A DNA stretch of 30,847 bases from Lachnospiraceae bacterium UBA7179 (GTDB lineage: Bacteria; Bacillota; Clostridia; Lachnospirales; Lachnospiraceae), in NCBI GenBank assembly GCA_002491195.1, contig DKVL01000092.1:1-30847 (forward strand). The letters are read 5' to 3'. The first letter of the stretch is position 1; the number at the start of each line of letters is the position of its first letter. A program made the translations under genes and the position numbers. Of the stretch, positions 1 to 7,364 are shown one piece after another. Under the pieces are notes generated by a model. It saw only the letters and a list, made by a program, of their open reading frames with translations. It was not told the DNA's origin and did no database searches.

Positions 1-65
1 TTTTTGGCGGTACGCTTTGCCATATGACGCGGCTCATTGACCTCCGATTCCTTCTTTATATTCAC
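1..65 (-). CDS. N-terminal 21 codons of an unknown protein, cut by window edge
   Basis: A GTG codon at 65-63 follows an AGGTGA ribosome site (71-76) at normal spacing and opens a frame that runs off the left edge. The visible start reads MNIKKESEVNEPRHMAKRTA, which is basic and hydrophilic. That is too little to assign a family. The gene reads away from the divergent RHH gene, so the interval 66-370 is a shared upstream region. Confidence 0.4.
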   Translation of the reverse strand, partial: MNIKKESEVNEPRHMAKRTAK

Positions 66-333
66 ATTGATCACCTCAATTTTTTGAAATCTATGTAAAA
101 TGTACTCATTAGCTTACTGCTATTCTATCTCAAGTATACAAAAAAACACCTATGTTTACAATAAATTTCGCAATAAATTTGTTTCTCCCTTGTCTGACTC
201 CGTCCTGTTTTCTGTCACTCTGTTAACTTTCATTATGAAATATCATGACACAAATCATAAATTAAAACTGATATCATTTATACATTATAAATAATTTTAT
301 TTTGTGATATAGAATATACAGCGCATCTCACAC
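66..333. other. AT-rich intergenic region between divergent genes
   Basis: This stretch separates the leftmost minus-strand gene from the RHH gene. It is very AT-rich. Frames here (for example a 64-codon plus-strand frame at 100-294) lack a ribosome site and look like chance. A short direct repeat, AATAAATTT-CGC-AATAAATTT, lies near 160-180 and could be a small operator, but nothing else supports that. No RNA gene or terminator was recognised. Confidence 0.4.
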
Positions 334-359
334 TATAATGTAATCATAATACAAGGAGG
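334..359 (+). promoter_or_regulatory. Candidate -10 box and ribosome site for the RHH gene
   Basis: A perfect TATAAT lies at 334-339, followed by an AAGGAGG ribosome site at 353-359 ahead of the ATG at 371. No good -35 hexamer is visible 16-18 bases upstream of the TATAAT, so the promoter may need an activator or may be misassigned. A GTG that overlaps the ribosome site itself was not chosen as the start. Confidence 0.35.
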
Positions 360-370
360 TGTTAGAGTCT

Positions 371-553
371 ATGGAGAAACTTATTATAACGCCAAGAGAA
401 GATAAAGCCATCACTATGACGATCCGCATAGACCGCGTTTTGCAAGAAAAATATAATGAACTTTCCGCAAAAACCAATCGTTCACGAAATGAACTGATTG
501 GTATGGCACTGCAATATGCCCTTGACAATATGGAAATTACAAGCAGGGAGTAA
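371..553 (+). CDS. Small ribbon-helix-helix (CopG/Arc-like) DNA-binding protein
   Basis: A 60-residue protein. After a short N-terminal arm, residues about 15-23 (ITMTIRIDR) form the beta strand that inserts into the DNA major groove in RHH dimers. Two helices follow, with the pattern YNELSAKTNRSRNELIGMAL, typical of CopG/Arc-type repressors. The family normally represses its own promoter or acts as the antitoxin of a toxin-antitoxin pair. The ATG at 371 follows AAGGAGG; the in-frame GTG at 359 lies inside the ribosome site. The next gene, 132 bases downstream, encodes the duplicated 258-residue protein and has its own ribosome site, so the two may form a unit, but no recognised toxin fold is visible there. 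RHH assignment is fairly secure; the target is unknown. Confidence 0.75.
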   Translation: MEKLIITPREDKAITMTIRIDRVLQEKYNELSAKTNRSRNELIGMALQYALDNMEITSRE

Positions 554-685
554 AGCTAATAAGAAATCCTTATATTTAAGAAACAATTTTTACTAATTTA
601 CATAAATTTCTTTTCACAACATAAACTAATAGATCCAATACAAATCAGTTGACAATTACAAGCTCTTCGTGTACAAGGAGAATCA

Positions 686-1462
686 ATGAAACAACAGAAT
701 GAAATCACAAACAGCGAAACAGAGAAATGCAGGAGAGTTGTACAGGCATTTGATGAATTATTTAACCGTACCAATATTTTTGTGCTTGATACAGGCAGGT
801 ATGGGTTTGCTCTTTTAAAATATGATGACCATAACGAAGTTTATAGTATCAAAACATATGCCAACAGCAATAGGCTTTTTCATGCGCTCTGGCAGGAGTG
901 GCTGATAGAAGAACTGATCGAATTATGTATTAATACGCCTTTGATTGATCTTGATTTTGATGAAATGTTTCACAGATTGCCATTCAGTCAGCGGCAGACA
1001 CTGCTGAAAGCCAAAAAACACTTTCGATCTGAATCAAACAACAAAAACATTCCTGTAACAGCTCCTGTCGCTTCAAATACGAACGATTTGGAAAAAAACA
1101 AATATAGGATTATAGCACAGATCTTCAGGGAAGTTTTGGAAGCCCATGACATTGTGCTAAAAGAAACGGAAAAATTTGGTTTTATTATGTTAGAATATTA
1201 CAAACCAAGATCAAACTTTGACAGTGTGATCGTTTTTAGAGATAGCCAGAAAATGTTTGATATATTACTGAATGAATGGTTTGACTGCCTTATAACAGAT
1301 TTAATGGAAGAACGACAAGCCAACAATATTGATATTGATGATTTTTATCATGGGCTTCCAGAAGAAGAAAAAGAAAAACTGGAAAACAGAAAAATCGAAT
1401 TTGTGCGGGAAGCACTAGAAAAAATAGATCCTCCTCCAAATTCCATAGCAGATCACACATAA
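686..1462 (+). CDS. Uncharacterised protein with two tandem copies of a ~100-residue domain
   Basis: 258 residues, with no signal peptide or membrane segment, so probably cytosolic. It follows a good AAGGAG ribosome site. Residues about 14-112 and 143-243 are clearly related. Both contain an opening helix (RVVQAFDELF / RIIAQIFREVL), a strand pair with GYGFALLKY-like then GFIMLEY-like sequence, a helix ending in (L/F)..LWQEWL / LL.NEWFD, and a closing segment LDFDEMFHRLP / IDIDDFYHGLP followed by a charged helix. The linker (about 113-140) is Asn/Ser/Thr-rich. I do not recognise the family. It sits downstream of the RHH gene and ends just before a strong terminator. Possible roles include an effector or partner of the RHH protein; that is inference from adjacency only. 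Confidence 0.75.
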   Translation: MKQQNEITNSETEKCRRVVQAFDELFNRTNIFVLDTGRYGFALLKYDDHNEVYSIKTYANSNRLFHALWQEWLIEELIELCINTPLIDLDFDEMFHRLPFSQRQTLLKAKKHFRSESNNKNIPVTAPVASNTNDLEKNKYRIIAQIFREVLEAHDIVLKETEKFGFIMLEYYKPRSNFDSVIVFRDSQKMFDILLNEWFDCLITDLMEERQANNIDIDDFYHGLPEEEKEKLENRKIEFVREALEKIDPPPNSIADHT

Positions 1463-1486
1463 GCCTCAAAAGTTCTTCACATGCTA

Positions 1487-1627
1487 TTATCTTAGCACAC
1501 AGAAATTGGCAGACAGACAAATTTGTCTGTCTGGCTGTTTTTTACGTATATGGTCATGGGCATTCAGCATCAGTTTTTCTTCATGCTCTGTATATCCTTT
1601 TATGGCATCGAGGGACTGCGTTACCAT
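1487..1627 (-). CDS. Possible 46-residue ORF downstream of the LRR lipoprotein
   Basis: An ATG at 1627-1625 follows TGGAG at good spacing, directly after the LRR lipoprotein stop codon. The first 30 residues (MVTQSLDAIKGYTEHEEKLM and onward) look like a charged helix. However, the last third is read through the plus-strand terminator palindrome, which is unusual for a real gene. I list it as a weak possibility; it may be the remnant of a longer gene or chance. Confidence 0.2.
   Translation of the reverse strand: MVTQSLDAIKGYTEHEEKLMLNAHDHIRKKQPDRQICLSANFCVLR
1509..1543 (+). terminator. Strong intrinsic terminator of the 258-residue gene
   Basis: A perfect 12+12 base palindrome (CAGACAGACAAA at 1510-1521 and its complement at 1522-1533) is followed, after GGC TG, by a run of six T (1538-1543). 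The central AAATTT supplies the loop. Position and T-run fit termination of plus-strand transcription from the upstream gene. On the minus strand the downstream side is not T-rich. Confidence 0.8.
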
Positions 1628-1638
1628 CTGTATCTCCA

Positions 1639-2514
1639 TTACTCCTCATCAAACAACTCGTACAAATCGTCCATCGTATCATCCGTGTACGTTATGCCTT
1701 TATAAGTGACCGCAATCTGATCGCAATTATGAAAAGCCTTGCCGAGTGCTGTGACACTGTTAGGAAGCGCCACACCCGTCAACTTTTTACATTCTCCGAA
1801 AGCATAATCCGCTATCTGCGTCACGCCGTCTTCGATCGTAACGTTCGTCAGGTTTTCGCACCCGTCAAACGCCCATTTGCCCACTGATGCCACGCTGCCT
1901 GGAATCGTGATGCTTTCCACGTTTATACAATGCTGGAAAGCCTTCTCGCCAATTGCCATTACCCCATCTTCTATAACAACACCTGTCAGGCTCTCGCAAT
2001 ATATAAACGCATTGTCGCCGATTTCCGTCACGCTGCCCGGAATCGTGATGCCCTCCAGGCTGGTGCAGTCCGCAAAAGCCTGATACCTGATTTCTGTCAC
2101 GTGCTCTGGAATATTGACGCTTGTAAGACCGTGACAGGCACCGAACGCGTTGATCCCGATTACCGTCACGCTTTCTGGAAGGGTTACGCTTTTTAATTCG
2201 CTTTCTCCATGCATATTCATGGAAAAGCAGCTCTCCCCAAGCGCCACGACACTTTTCCCCTCATACGTTTCCGGAACCACAACGTTTTCTTCCTCTCCGT
2301 CATATCTGAATAAGGCTGCCCCGCCTTCTGCATCCTGGAACAGGAAACCATCCTCTGTCCTGTAATAATCCGAACCAGATTCAGCCTGTCCCACAGCCTC
2401 ATTGACTGCTTCAAACTTTGCTTTCTCATCCGTCTCTGGCGCGCTGCCCCCACAGGCTGTAACGCCTGAAACTGCCATAACCGCAACAACTACCACCAAT
2501 AATTTCTTTTTCAT
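1639..2514 (-). CDS. BspA-type leucine-rich-repeat lipoprotein
   Basis: 291 residues. The start MKKKLLVVVVAVMAVSGV leads into the lipobox VTAC followed by GGS, so the mature protein should be lipid-anchored on the cell surface at Cys22. I chose the ATG at 2514, preceded by AAGGAGGAG; the longer frame to 2562 has no signal. After a linker, residues about 100-280 hold at least seven repeats of about 23 residues of LRR_5 type (pattern LTSVNIPEHVTEIRYQAFADC), as in BspA surface proteins that bind host or bacterial ligands. It lies 48 bases downstream of kinase 1 and is probably the third gene of the RR1-HK1 operon. It may be an output or an accessory sensor of that system; this is inference. Confidence 0.9.
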   Translation of the reverse strand: MKKKLLVVVVAVMAVSGVTACGGSAPETDEKAKFEAVNEAVGQAESGSDYYRTEDGFLFQDAEGGAALFRYDGEEENVVVPETYEGKSVVALGESCFSMNMHGESELKSVTLPESVTVIGINAFGACHGLTSVNIPEHVTEIRYQAFADCTSLEGITIPGSVTEIGDNAFIYCESLTGVVIEDGVMAIGEKAFQHCINVESITIPGSVASVGKWAFDGCENLTNVTIEDGVTQIADYAFGECKKLTGVALPNSVTALGKAFHNCDQIAVTYKGITYTDDTMDDLYELFDEE

Positions 2515-2562
2515 TTTCCCTGTTCTCCTCCTTATGAACTGTAGAAAGATAATCTGGATCAC

Positions 2563-3897
2563 TTATTTTCTTACAGTTCTTTCATCATTGGGAATCAAAA
2601 TCGAAAACTGAAACTCACCCTCGCCATAATCGATCATATATCTGCCGCCGCACTTTTCAACGGTTTCCACCACATTTTGAATCCCCATTCCATGTTCCTC
2701 TGCCTCTTTTGTCTTTGATGTTAGTAACGCGCCATCCTCCACAACCGGCTCCGCTGCCATACTGTTTTTTACGGAAATGATAACCTGTCCGTCTTCCAGC
2801 ACAAATTTCAGCTTAATCCGTTTGTCTTCACACCATTCGCAGGCTTCCAGCGCATTGTTTAACAGATTGGAAAGAATGACTACGATGTCTTCCTCTTCCA
2901 TCTTTAGCGCGGACAGATCATTCACCTTCAGGACAACTACAATTCCTTTGCTGACTGCCTCGCGGTACCTGGTATTCAGAATCGCATTCACAATCACATG
3001 ATTGGTATCCACTGCGTCCATCCTGCGCTGCAATGTCGTTTCGATTTTTTCGATATAGGTACGTAGTTCCTGACAGGCTCCCTGTTCTGCAAGCGCGCTG
3101 ATTACCGCCAGCTGGTTTTTATATTCGTGTGTTCTTTTTCTCTGTTTTTCCAGATTTTCGGAAACAGAGCGGTACATGGCTGTCTCGTTTTTTACTTTTT
3201 CGCGGAATACCGCATATTCCCTGATTTTCATCTCTCTTTCCGTAATACTGTGAATCATGTAGTAAAATATGAAATTCGTGCACAGTATCCCCACTGCGAT
3301 GTGCATATGAAAAGGATCAACGGTAAGAGGCTGGCTGGCATACTTTTCCAGATCCGTTTCAATCGCAATCGTAATCACGGAAAGGATGGTAATCACAGAA
3401 ACTGCCGCCAAAGCATACCATTCTCTGACTGTGAAAACCTTCGTCGTCTCACTTCCAAGCATCCTTTTGATACCAAAAACCATACCAAAGCCCAAAGCTC
3501 TGCTAAACAGCAAAGTCCCGTAAAAAATAAATACATCTGAAAAATTCCAGGACATCCCGGGAAAGATCGTTCCCATTATCACCAGTGACATGTAATCCGC
3601 AAAAAGAAAAACTCCGTAAAACAACATCAATAAAACCAATGCCTTTGTATAACTAATCCGATACAGCAGGCACATGATCATTGACAGAACACTCGTGAGT
3701 ACAATCGCCTTTATCACAAGCTCCTCATAAAACACATTCGTAATCACCCAGGTCGCGCAGCACAACACGATGACAGATACAGGCGTCATCCATCTCTTTT
3801 CCGCTCTTCGCTTCATGGCAAAGGATTGAAACATCCAGATACAACAATACATTTCCAACGCTTGAAACACAATGATAAGACAGGTATACTTTTCCAT
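2563..3897 (-). CDS. GHKL sensor histidine kinase 1 (AgrC/VirS-like)
   Basis: 444 residues. The first about 220 form some six or seven hydrophobic membrane segments with little extracellular sequence, the AgrC-type sensor layout used for peptide signals. A dimerisation helix then carries the likely phosphoacceptor His257 in HEYKNQL. The ATP-binding domain follows: N box LSNLLNNALEAC (about 342-353) and G box GMGIQNVVE near 412. The ORF starts at an ATG that overlaps the RR1 stop (TAATG), so the two are translationally coupled. The LRR lipoprotein gene follows. Kinase function is clear; the signal is unknown. The 24-residue peptide ORF just upstream of RR1 is a conceivable ligand, but no AgrB-type protease is present in the window. 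Confidence 0.92.
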   Translation of the reverse strand: MEKYTCLIIVFQALEMYCCIWMFQSFAMKRRAEKRWMTPVSVIVLCCATWVITNVFYEELVIKAIVLTSVLSMIMCLLYRISYTKALVLLMLFYGVFLFADYMSLVIMGTIFPGMSWNFSDVFIFYGTLLFSRALGFGMVFGIKRMLGSETTKVFTVREWYALAAVSVITILSVITIAIETDLEKYASQPLTVDPFHMHIAVGILCTNFIFYYMIHSITEREMKIREYAVFREKVKNETAMYRSVSENLEKQRKRTHEYKNQLAVISALAEQGACQELRTYIEKIETTLQRRMDAVDTNHVIVNAILNTRYREAVSKGIVVVLKVNDLSALKMEEEDIVVILSNLLNNALEACEWCEDKRIKLKFVLEDGQVIISVKNSMAAEPVVEDGALLTSKTKEAEEHGMGIQNVVETVEKCGGRYMIDYGEGEFQFSILIPNDERTVRK

Positions 3898-4634
3898 TAT
3901 ATCTCCCCCTGCCTCCTGATATATTCTTTTTCCACGCCTTTATAATATTTTTTTGATATACTGATCTCCATTCCGTTTTCCAGCAGCACTTTGTACCGTT
4001 CGACGCCTTTTGCATACCTCATATTAACGAGAAAGCTCTGGTGCACACGACAGAAGTCCCGATCAACCCCATACTGCTGCAATTCCTGCTCCACCGCATC
4101 CAGCCTGTCATAGCGGGCATACTCTTTTACCCCATCCTCCATAATGAAAAAGATCACCTTGTGCAGCCTGCTCTCAATATAAAGGATAGCATCCGCCGGA
4201 ATCCTCTTTTTCCCATTCTGGAAAGCAAATTCGCACACTGCTTTTTTCTCTTTCATGCGCACAGTAATCGTATCCAGACATTCTCTCAAAGCGTTTTCAA
4301 GGTTGTCCTCTTCTTTCAGCAGATAACGCACCGCTCCCACCTTATACCCATCCAGCGCATAAGTGATATACGCCGTCACGAACACGATGTAGATATTTTC
4401 TGACCGCTTGCGGATTTTTTCCGCAGTTTCCAATCCGTCCATTTCCTCCATGCTTATATCAAGGAATATAACATCATACGGCAAATTGCCATTCGCACAG
4501 CTTAACAGTTCTTTCCCCGACGCATATAAGTCAATCTGACAGCTATATCCCCGGTTTCTCATATACCGTTCAATCAACTTCTTCTCACGAAGTCTGAAAT
4601 ATTCTTCATCGTCACATATTGCAATATGGAACAT
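3897..4634 (-). CDS. LytTR response regulator 1 (AgrA-like)
   Basis: 245 residues starting MFHIAICDDEE, at an ATG preceded by GAGGAGG; an upstream in-frame extension of 19 residues is not convincing. The receiver domain (1-120) has the acidic pair Asp8/Asp9, phosphoacceptor Asp59 in IFLDIS, a Thr at the switch position in FVTAY, and Lys107. That Lys is followed by Glu instead of the usual Pro (LLKEED), a mild oddity. The C-terminal LytTR domain (about 145-240) contains FCRVHQSFLVNMRYA, which is typical of this DNA-binding fold. It is the first gene of a RR1-HK1-LRR lipoprotein unit and is expected to bind imperfect direct repeats. A direct repeat lies about 105-130 bases upstream of its start. 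Confidence 0.93.
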   Translation of the reverse strand: MFHIAICDDEEYFRLREKKLIERYMRNRGYSCQIDLYASGKELLSCANGNLPYDVIFLDISMEEMDGLETAEKIRKRSENIYIVFVTAYITYALDGYKVGAVRYLLKEEDNLENALRECLDTITVRMKEKKAVCEFAFQNGKKRIPADAILYIESRLHKVIFFIMEDGVKEYARYDRLDAVEQELQQYGVDRDFCRVHQSFLVNMRYAKGVERYKVLLENGMEISISKKYYKGVEKEYIRRQGEI

Positions 4635-4740
4635 TCCGTCATTCCTCCTCTGTCCTGTCTGTCTCTCTCCACCCCAAAATCTTTTCACCAAGGCGGAGAG
4701 TTGCGGACCGAAATCTGATTTACCTGACTCTGATATCTAT

Positions 4741-4764
4741 TTCGTCATAAACAGACTTCGTCAT
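4741..4764 (-). promoter_or_regulatory. Direct repeat upstream of RR1, candidate regulator site
   Basis: TTCGTCAT occurs at 4741-4748 and again at 4757-4764 (ATGACGAA twice on the minus strand), a 16-base period. LytTR proteins bind imperfect direct repeats, usually about two helical turns apart, so the spacing is shorter than the classic case. The location upstream of RR1 makes autoregulation possible. The evidence is positional only. Confidence 0.3.
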
Positions 4765-4838
4765 GAAGTGATTGCACAAAGGAAGCTGTTTTTTAATTTT
4801 TTCTGCCCTGCACTATTGTATATCGTTCTTTCTGTTTT

Positions 4839-4913
4839 TCAAGTACTGCGGCAGAATTGGAAATTTTTATGCAGAAATGGAAAAACTCCTTTGATTACCT
4901 CTGTGATCGCCAT
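4839..4913 (-). CDS. 24-residue peptide ORF coupled to the FlxA-like gene
   Basis: The ATG at 4913-4911 follows AGGAGGAGG at ideal spacing, and that ribosome site overlaps the TAG stop of the FlxA-like gene, so translation is probably coupled. The peptide begins MAITEVIKGVFPFLHK and ends NFQFCRST. Ile3, Val6, Ile7, Val10, Phe11 and Leu14 fall on one helical face, and the net charge is positive. It has no signal peptide. The size and amphipathic character recall phenol-soluble modulin or AgrD-type leader peptides, and it sits just upstream of an AgrA/AgrC-like pair. However, I see no AgrB and no sequence match to a known family. A short coupling ORF with no function of its own is the main alternative. 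Confidence 0.45.
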   Translation of the reverse strand: MAITEVIKGVFPFLHKNFQFCRST

Positions 4914-4924
4914 AACGCCTCCTC

Positions 4925-5800
4925 CTACAAACGAATATCGATATGTTTATAGGTATCTGTCTGCACTGCTGCTCTTGTTGTCATTTCTCCCTGCGTTTCC
5001 TCTGTAGCAGGCATTTCCTGTGGCTGTGCGGCTGTCGCATTGTCAACACGGTCTGCTGTATCTCCTGTAACCTGATCCGCCTTCTTTTCACCCTGCTGTG
5101 TTTTGTCATTTTCGTCTGCCTTGTTTGCAGCCTTTGTATCCGCCATACCTGCAGCCTTTGTATCTGTTGTGTTGTTCTGAGATGCTTTTGCTGACTCCTC
5201 AATTGTCTGATTGGCCTCTGCAAGGGTATTCATCTGCGAAGCAGTGGCGTTCATTGCCTTCTGTTCTACCTGGGCAAGCTCCGCCTGTTTCGCTTCTATA
5301 TTACCGCCTCCCTGTTTGATCTCTGCCTTCAATACCCCGGCTCTTCCTTCCATTCTCGTAGCTGCATTCCCCTGAATCTGCGCCTGCTTTATGGAGGAAT
5401 CTGCTGACATCATCGCCTTCATGCTCGCCTGCGACAAACCGCTTCCATTGCCGCCGGATTTTGCGTTACCTGCACTTTGTTCACTGCCCGACATTTCATC
5501 CACGGAGGAACTTTTTGACTTTGACTGCTGTTCTTTTCTCTGCTCGATCTGGTGCTGTCTTAACTGTTGGTTGAGGCTGGTAATCTCCTGTTGGATTTCC
5601 TGTCTCTTTTTCATTTTTTGTTCGGCCGACATCTCCTTATCCGCGGCGATATCCTGCAGTTGCTTTTGTGCGTTTGCTATCTGTGTCTGGATATTTTTGC
5701 TGACAGGATCTGTCTGCATCTGCACACCTGACCTTCCTGCCTGTGTACTGCCTCCTGTCTCCTGAAATGCTGCTCCGGTCATACTGCCAATTTTCATCAT
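4925..5800 (-). CDS. FlxA-like coiled-coil protein
   Basis: 291 residues, starting at the first of two ATGs behind AAAGGAG. There is no signal peptide or membrane segment. Residues about 30-95 form the FlxA-like core: VSKNIQTQIANAQKQLQDIA, then MSAEQKMKKRQEIQQEI and LNQQLRQHQIEQRKEQQ, a Gln/Lys-rich coiled coil. The rest is low-complexity Ala/Gln/Ser/Lys sequence with a second helical stretch (about 130-215, with KAEIKQGGGNIEAKQAELAQ) and an acidic C-terminal tail. FlxA-like proteins are widespread in Clostridia but their function is not established. The upstream region shares a 34-bp element with the RR2-HK2 operon, so it is probably a direct target of that system. The peptide ORF follows at once. 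Confidence 0.8.
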   Translation of the reverse strand: MMKIGSMTGAAFQETGGSTQAGRSGVQMQTDPVSKNIQTQIANAQKQLQDIAADKEMSAEQKMKKRQEIQQEITSLNQQLRQHQIEQRKEQQSKSKSSSVDEMSGSEQSAGNAKSGGNGSGLSQASMKAMMSADSSIKQAQIQGNAATRMEGRAGVLKAEIKQGGGNIEAKQAELAQVEQKAMNATASQMNTLAEANQTIEESAKASQNNTTDTKAAGMADTKAANKADENDKTQQGEKKADQVTGDTADRVDNATAAQPQEMPATEETQGEMTTRAAVQTDTYKHIDIRL

Positions 5801-5908
5801 ATTTTTGGTCTCCTTTCCTGTTTGTTATGTCATTATGTTTTTAGGAAAACAAAACGTGTTCTGCCTTTCCTGTTTCATATTTCGGGAAAATTACTTTTGG
5901 AAGATAAT

Positions 5909-5942
5909 AAAATGACGTGGAACGGCTTTTTTCTGCTGTAAA
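5909..5942 (-). promoter_or_regulatory. Copy B of a shared 34-bp element, upstream of the FlxA-like gene
   Basis: Read on the plus strand, the element begins AAAATGACG, has a central GGAACGGC and ends CTGCTGTAAA. It matches the element at 8150-8183 at 27 of 34 positions, without gaps. Its gene-proximal edge is 108 bases from the FlxA-like start. On the minus strand the half-sites TTTACAGC and CCGTTCC recall LytTR-type recognition. Similarity continues downstream into an ATTTTCC segment before a possible -10 region. Confidence 0.6.
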
Positions 5943-5991
5943 GCTATTTTGCGGCGAGTGGGCGTCTGATACAGGCAGAATTTCCTGTTCC

Positions 5992-7356
5992 CTACCCACC
6001 GTACATCATCAGCATAATACTAATACAAAACTCCCTGTCTTTTACGTCAATCGCTATATCCCCTGAATATTTCTCTGCAACCCTGCGAATATTTATCAGT
6101 CCGTAACCATGTCCATCCGCTTTTCTTTTTGTGGTGACTGGAAGTTCATTTTCCGTATCCCACTGCAATTTCCCGGTAAAGCTGTTACAGATCTCTATCA
6201 TATACGCATTATCCCTGTGATACGAATGGACGGATATATATGGCGCGTCTCCATTTACATTTTCCATTGCATTCTGCAGGGCATTGTTCAGGATGACACT
6301 GATATCAAAGGCATTGATCCGGGAGCCTTTGGGATAATAATAATCAGAACAAAAACAGATCCCCTTTTTTTCAGCCTCCATTTTCCATTCCTGTAAAATG
6401 ACATCGGTTATGGGATTTCCGCTCTTGATCTCCCCTGTCATCTCAGAGAGAATATTCTTTAATTCCATGCCATACGCCTCTGCCTCTTCTCTGTTTTCTG
6501 TGGCATAAAGTCTCTCAAGTGTCAGAATGTGGTTGGTCATATCATGCTTGATACTGCGGATATTCTGATACAGACTTTCCACCTGCGCGATATGGTTTTC
6601 TGTGCTGTCAATCTGTGCAGACAGCAGCTCATTTTGTAGTTTTTCTTCCTGCCTTGCCCTGATATTCTGAAACAGTACCGTCATTACCACAATAGTAACA
6701 ATGGATATGCAAAAATGCAGGAACGCCAGAATATGATAGACTCCGGAAATAGCCTCTATCACACTGATTTCCAAATATGCCTGATAATACTGCATGATAC
6801 CGTATCCGGTCATTCCTGTTATGGAGGGTACTATCAACATAAACATCTCTTTTAAGCCCATGTTTTCATTCTTATAAATATATGCTTTTACTATATATCC
6901 TGCGCCGATTCCTGCCACTGCCGCCTCCGCCGCCACATCCAGAATTTCCATAACAATATACGCCGCAAGCTGTACATATGGGTGCTCTACCATATACGCC
7001 GTACTGATTATCTTCCGATACAGTTCCTCTGTAATGATATCCACCATATATACAGACAGCCAGCGCAGCGCAAAGAACGTAACCGCAATAAATATTTTCT
7101 GTCGGAAATTCCGGCGGTCTGTCCTGTACATAACAAGGAATGCCGTCACGATCCCTATCCCATATGCCGCAAAATTGTTGATTTCCAGCGGCACAAAATA
7201 CAAAAACAGCATCGTGGCAAAATAGACAATGCCCGTACAGACAGCTCCTTTTTTATTCTGCATAAACGGCATCGCAAAACGGTACAGGACATATCCCATG
7301 ACCATCATCTGCACGATAATATGGGCATATGACACAAAATTCCAACAACTCTCCAT
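5992..7356 (-). CDS. GHKL sensor histidine kinase 2 (AgrC-like)
   Basis: 454 residues. The N-terminal about 230 residues contain some six membrane segments. A coiled linker leads to the phosphoacceptor His271 in IKHDMTNHIL, then the GHKL ATPase domain with N box ILNNALQNAMENV and G box GHGYGLINIRRVAEKY near the C-terminus. Family and architecture match kinase 1, but the sequences are clearly different, so this is not a recent duplication. The gene lies 8 bases after RR2 and forms an operon with it. A conserved element upstream of RR2 also occurs upstream of the FlxA-like gene, suggesting this kinase ultimately controls that gene. Stimulus unknown. Confidence 0.92.
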   Translation of the reverse strand: MESCWNFVSYAHIIVQMMVMGYVLYRFAMPFMQNKKGAVCTGIVYFATMLFLYFVPLEINNFAAYGIGIVTAFLVMYRTDRRNFRQKIFIAVTFFALRWLSVYMVDIITEELYRKIISTAYMVEHPYVQLAAYIVMEILDVAAEAAVAGIGAGYIVKAYIYKNENMGLKEMFMLIVPSITGMTGYGIMQYYQAYLEISVIEAISGVYHILAFLHFCISIVTIVVMTVLFQNIRARQEEKLQNELLSAQIDSTENHIAQVESLYQNIRSIKHDMTNHILTLERLYATENREEAEAYGMELKNILSEMTGEIKSGNPITDVILQEWKMEAEKKGICFCSDYYYPKGSRINAFDISVILNNALQNAMENVNGDAPYISVHSYHRDNAYMIEICNSFTGKLQWDTENELPVTTKRKADGHGYGLINIRRVAEKYSGDIAIDVKDREFCISIMLMMYGG

Positions 7357-7364
7357 ATGTCCGC

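Noticed and set aside
2217..2489. 90-codon minus-strand frame inside the LRR lipoprotein gene
   Set aside because: Shadow frame of the LRR repeats; the repeat pattern proves the other frame.
4839..4913. Direct assignment of the peptide as AgrD
   Set aside because: No AgrB-type gene in the window and no convincing AgrD charge pattern at the C-terminus; kept only as a peptide of unknown function.
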